Below, one piece after another: positions 60,102-64,000 of a DNA stretch of 64,000 nt (positions are counted from its first letter, which is position 1; every line of letters starts with the position of its first letter). This stretch comes from Lunularia cruciata (Eukaryota > Streptophyta > Marchantiopsida > Lunulariales > Lunulariaceae). A program made the position numbers and the translations under genes. The stretch spans positions 18,482,001 to 18,546,000 of the forward strand of contig OX419762.1 in the NCBI GenBank assembly GCA_948567375.1, read 5' to 3'. Below the pieces are notes generated by a model. That model ran no database searches, was not told the origin of the DNA, and saw nothing but the letters and a program-made list of their open reading frames with translations.

Positions 60102-61140
60102 CTACTTTATAGATAATAGGCCTACCCCTCCATATGAGATTGGTACAAATGTTTGTCTATGTGACAAATCACCTATCACACACTCAAATGTCCCTAGTCC
60201 AATGATATCGCCAAAGACTTCCATAATCCTCCTATCAAAAGCTCTTAGACGTGAAATGAAAGTCAAGGAAGAGGGACCTGTATGGAGTAGGTAAGTTGGC
60301 CGATGTGCAATACTAAAAGAGAGTATACCAAATGCCACATGCAGATCTCCTAGTAGAGGAATGTTATCCACATGGTGAATATCCTCTACAAGGGCAACAT
60401 CTATGGAGCATGTGATAGGATCCTTGAATCTTACTAACATTCCAAGAATATGTAGTCCATATGTAGATGTGACACACCCCTTTGGAAGCTCAAGGTATGG
60501 GTAGGTACTTGAAAGGGACCATGCTCTACACTTTGACACCTTGACTCTTAAGCCTACAAGATGAAGCTCGATAGTCAAGTGATCAAAGACTTGCCTAATC
60601 CAATATATGGGGCTCACAATATATGTATAGTCTGCTAAGGAGTGAAATACACAACCTAGCATGGCCAAAGTAATAGATAAGAGAGCTCTCAAGTGAGCCA
60701 TGGCAAACAAAGGTCCCCCTAAAGGATCTCCCTGTTGTGTATTGACAATTGACTCCAAGATGGTGAGTCTCTCTTGTGACCACCCATGCTGTTAGTAGAT
60801 GGAAGCATGAGAGCCATATAACTACTACACAAAGGGAATGAGAGTCACCAAGGATCCACCGGCCTCCTTAAGCTCTCTAAAGATGGATGCCCAAGAGACA
60901 CTATTAAAAGTGTTCTCAACATCAACATGTAAGACAACCCACTCCGGATGGATATTTAGGAGTGCCTTGATGCATAGAGAAATAGCCTCGCAACCTCTAG
61001 GTGTAGCTACTCCAAATTGATATGGATGAAGTGCTCTCGAAAGTGAGATTGATGCTGAAGGACAATAGTGTGGCTAACCAAACACAAAAATGATCTCTCT
61101 AATAACAATCAGTCTAATGCTTCCATGCCCTCTCCATAGT
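60102..61140 (-). pseudogene. R2-like reverse transcriptase, copy 2
   Basis: The frame 60,758-60,102 (218 codons) carries QQGDPLGGPLFAMAHLRAL, then LADYTYIVSP, in which the second catalytic Asp is Tyr, and RAFDRRIMEVFGDIIG with YGGVGLLS. Upstream in another frame is the first motif, VDVENTFNSVSWASIF (near 60,930). The active-site change alone should kill the enzyme. Confidence 0.75.
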
Positions 61141-61874
61141 GAGAAGTCGACTAGCCCCTAACACCAAACTAATTGACGTAAGACTATCTCCTCTCGCTAC
61201 TACCACCTAAAATAGCTTGATAAATCCCTAGAAGAATCATTTGTCTAAAAGCAATCTCTAAGATGTTCATATACCATCCTTGACAAGCCTCCTAAGGAGA
61301 GGCAAAATGCAATACACAATGCTTGTGCAAGAAGGGACCTATCAAGACATCAAAGCTGCTCATGCTGATAATCTAAGACCTCTAATGGTACTTCCCCTCT
61401 TGCCATAGGATGTAGTGAGTGTAAGTAAGAGATAGTCTCATCAATGGGACTAACCATAGACAAAGGGTGGAGCGCTCGTGCTGCTCTACTAAACTCTTCT
61501 GCTTGATCTAATGTCCTACACCGTCGTAATCGAGTGGATTCTATGGTAGAATCTATCTCCTAAAACATGCAACCCTAACCGACTCTTCATGTAGGATAGC
61601 CCAATCTCTTGCTCGGAATGGATGAAATCTAGCAGCTACCTCTCTATGGCCTACACGTCCCCCTCTAACATAACAAAGACACCCTTGAAAGAGTAAAAGG
61701 AAAAAGAACAATGCTAACTTGTCCAAGGGAATATACCAGATGATCAAATGGTAGTCAAAAAACCTACCTAGCCTCATCATGAATGTTCGATGAAACATAT
61801 AGAACAGACGTGGAAATGGAAAACTAATTTCAAATAATTCCAAAATACAATGCACTTGAGATACTAATCACTCC

Positions 61875-62981
61875 CGGGACTCAGTAGGGGTTGACATTTG
61901 ACTTTATTCTAAAGCTTAACAAAAGTTTACAATATTGACTGCATTCTAAAGCTTGATGTGGATGGAAGTCCCAGTTGATTGTCTTTGTTGGTGACGGATA
62001 TGTTCGTTGCCAGTCTAAGTGTTTTTGTATGCGAATTGAATTACGCAGTTCTTGAGAAGCGTAACTTACAAAATTTAACTGCGTGATCACAGAGATGACG
62101 CAGTTCGGGGTGAACTCTCCGTATGACCTTCCTAGAAGTTCGGGCGGGCTTTGGAGGAGTTGTACATTAGAAATTCCGAGGGAGCTTGCCCCGAACTTCG
62201 GAGCAAGCACCCTGGATGTTTGGGCGAGTTCCAGGGAATTTGTTGAGTGCTAAGAAAATTCGTGATTGTTATGGTAATACATCTTTAGATCGGAGGAAAG
62301 GAACGTCGTTTAACCAGGATCTGGTCGACCGACCTTCTGAATCTCTGCGATGATTACAGGAGTTTGAGATTTCTTAGATTCTAGAGAACATGAGAGTCCG
62401 GTCGTTCGGACCTTTGACAGAAATTGAAGCTTTACTTAATTGTAATCTAATCCAATCAAAATTGCTGATATATTCGCTTTTCGTATATTCCTTAGATGCA
62501 CGAAGCGAGAATGGGCCTTATTCTGAACGCAATGACGATTATTATTTGTCTGCCGCATCCTCATCCTCAGCTCAAAATGGCCCAAAGAGACTCAATGTAA
62601 GGGTTTCAATTCTGCTCAGCTCATAACTATTAGTTCATTTGCATGAAACTCTTCAATTTAATACACTTTCTGGCATCCCAGACAAACGCGCCACGGGCTC
62701 CTCTTCATACGACATCGTTCATCATGCTTGCTAAGATATCAAGGTTCCTCATATACAACATCGATCATTATGCGTGCTGGATCGGTTTAGTTTCTTTTGT
62801 ACCCCCATTCACTCTTGTGATTCTTCTTACCCCGTTTCTCTCCCTTGGCCTTCAATATTGCGATAGGAGAAACGGAGCCGAATAGTATACCCGGAACTGC
62901 ATTAAAAAATGCAAAGGTCGTTCGGACATAAGGAAGAAGAGCATAAATCCATGTTCCCGAGTAAAGCAAATTAAAAAGAAT
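61875..62981. other. No supported gene
   Basis: GC content rises at 62,040-62,400, but the open frames at 62,390-62,626 and 62,643-62,885 have no recognisable domain; the second is hydrophobic (FTLVILLTPFLSLGL). An ATTCTAAAGCTT word occurs twice at 61,907 and 61,943. Confidence 0.35.
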
Positions 62982-63110
62982 CAAAGTTACTCATTCTTCA
63001 TAACTATGCTCCAGAGCAAAGCAACGAAAACAGAATCCAAGTAACTCATTCTTCAGAACTATGCTCCATAGCAAAGCAAAGAAAAAAGAATCAAAGTAAC
63101 TCATTCTTCA
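62982..63110. repeat. Tandem repeat, ~55-bp period
   Basis: Two full units and a third partial unit of TAACTCATTCTTCA...CTATGCTCCA.AGCAAAGCAA, with A-rich joints. Confidence 0.85.
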
Positions 63111-63179
63111 ATCAAGTGATATCCAATGGAATGGTAGGTATAGTAGACGTGGAGAAATAATCATATATGTGATGAGAAC

Positions 63180-63498
63180 TCCTCCTACCACTGCAAGTAT
63201 ATGAAAACCCAATATCTTAGAGTCTTGTGGGGTGACCAGAACTCTCCATCTAAGTATGAGTTAAGTGTGGTTTGTGGAGATAGCACTAACTCCTCTCCTA
63301 TTCAAGCAACCTCATATTGCTTCTAGAAGAAGATCATCTCCTACTACCACTGCAAGTATATGAAAACCCCATATATGAGAGTGTTTTGGGGTGACCGAGG
63401 CTCTCCATCTAAAATATGAGTGAAGTATGGTTTGTGAGATAGCACTAACTCCCCTCCTGTTCAAGGAATCTCATGTTGCTTCTAGAAGGACCATCAAA
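63180..63498. repeat. Tandem duplication, ~159-bp period
   Basis: CTACCACTGCAAGTATATGA begins at 63,185 and again at 63,344; GTGACC, CTCTCCATCTAA, GATAGCACTAACTCC and GTTGCTTCTAGAAG-type words follow in the same order in both units. Confidence 0.85.
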
Positions 63499-64000
63499 AT
63501 GGTGATAAATATACTTAAAAATGTCTAAAGCCAAGTACAAAGGCATTAGAGGATGACTACGTTACATATTGATACTCTTTACTTGGTGGTAATGATCAAT
63601 GCTATTCTTGCTTGGATATCTAGTCAGTACCAATGTCTTTGAACAGAAGGGGTTGAAAACCATCACATCAAATGGAGTATATAGTCTATCCATGAACGTC
63701 ACTTTTATGATCTGCATGGTTCCAAGTATAGATTGAGTGCTGATTGGACGTGCCTAGACCACCTCCTCCACAGCAAAAGATCTTTGCTACTTTATCAAGG
63801 ATGATATTTCTAGGATAATCTAATGTACTTTCCATCGCAAGTACAATATAAAATAGGATTTCATGGAGATACACAAGAGGATTGGTTTAGTAAACCTAAA
63901 AGTGCTGGGTACGGTAAATCCAATTGAATGTTATAGTAAATTCCTTGGATATAAAGCAAAAGTTCTCCAAATGCCTAGATTTATCATCTCCAATTTACTA
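63499..64000. other. No recognised gene at the window end
   Basis: A 62-codon minus-strand frame (63,686-63,874), with LDYPRNIILDKVAKIFC, is unlike chance sequence but matches no family I can name; it may be part of a repeat continuing beyond the window. Confidence 0.3.

Larger units (their letters stand above)
58265..61874 (-). mobile_element. R2-like non-LTR retrotransposon, copy 2 (5'-truncated, degenerate)
   Basis: Minus-strand copy co-linear with copy 1. From right to left: linker with GRVGHREVAARFHPFRARDW (about 61,620), reverse transcriptase (about 61,140-60,102), Cys-His motif (near 59,680), endonuclease remnant (59,498-59,235), triplicated C-terminal segment (59,370-58,388), and tail (58,345-58,268). 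It breaks off at about 61,874, before the zinc-finger region, as expected of incomplete reverse transcription. It lacks the LTR found in copy 1. No clear target-site duplication. Confidence 0.75.

Overview
This window is nuclear DNA from a land plant. Compact, intron-rich plant genes with consensus GT-AG junctions alternate with large AT-rich blocks of decayed retroelements. The retroelement mix (a chromodomain Ty3/gypsy family, and non-LTR elements with an N-terminal C2H2 finger and a C-terminal restriction-like endonuclease) recalls bryophytes, but a fern or lycophyte cannot be excluded. No bacterial or organellar features, tRNA, rRNA or CRISPR array were found.

Gene islands. (1) Positions 1-2480 hold the 3' half of a plastid-type 3-isopropylmalate dehydratase large subunit (leucine biosynthesis) in seven exons. 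(2) Positions 4277-11524 hold an 18-exon gene for a C2-domain plus class-3 lipase protein of about 848 residues with a probable transit peptide. (3) Positions 13603-14136 hold the last exon of a small membrane protein, weakly PEX11-like. (4) Positions 51602-56775 hold a complete 13-exon nucleobase-ascorbate transporter of 540 residues. All four read on the + strand. The exon models were built by hand from splice signals, reading phase and family resemblance.

Retroelement blocks. Positions 21.37-25.25 kb and 58.27-61.87 kb are two minus-strand copies of an R2-like non-LTR retrotransposon. Short copies of its 3' tail lie nearby; a 94-bp copy at 44.46 kb has a perfect 13-bp target-site duplication and a 48-bp copy at 21.10 kb has a 10-bp one. 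Positions 30,425-40,324 are a nested gypsy complex. The outer minus-strand element has CTTTA duplications at both ends. It was entered by a nearly full-length plus-strand sister element (32,924-38,626, duplication ATGGG/ATAGG) and, 65 bp away, by a 765-bp solo LTR of another family (32,094-32,858, duplication GGCCA). Three more LTRs of that second family lie at 23.8, 25.9 and 27.2 kb.

The most interesting signals are: (a) perfect three-unit heat-shock elements just upstream of a TATA box in the gypsy LTRs, which suggests a heat-responsive promoter; (b) stop codons that are almost all TGA, many at apparent former CGA arginine codons, two of them shared by both gypsy copies; (c) an independently mobile retrotransposon tail carrying a conserved hairpin with a compensatory pair; and (d) a triplicated 3' coding segment in R2-like copy 2. 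The remaining long stretches (about 14-19 kb, 27.8-30.4 kb, 40.3-44.4 kb, 46-51 kb, 62-64 kb) contain no gene I can support.
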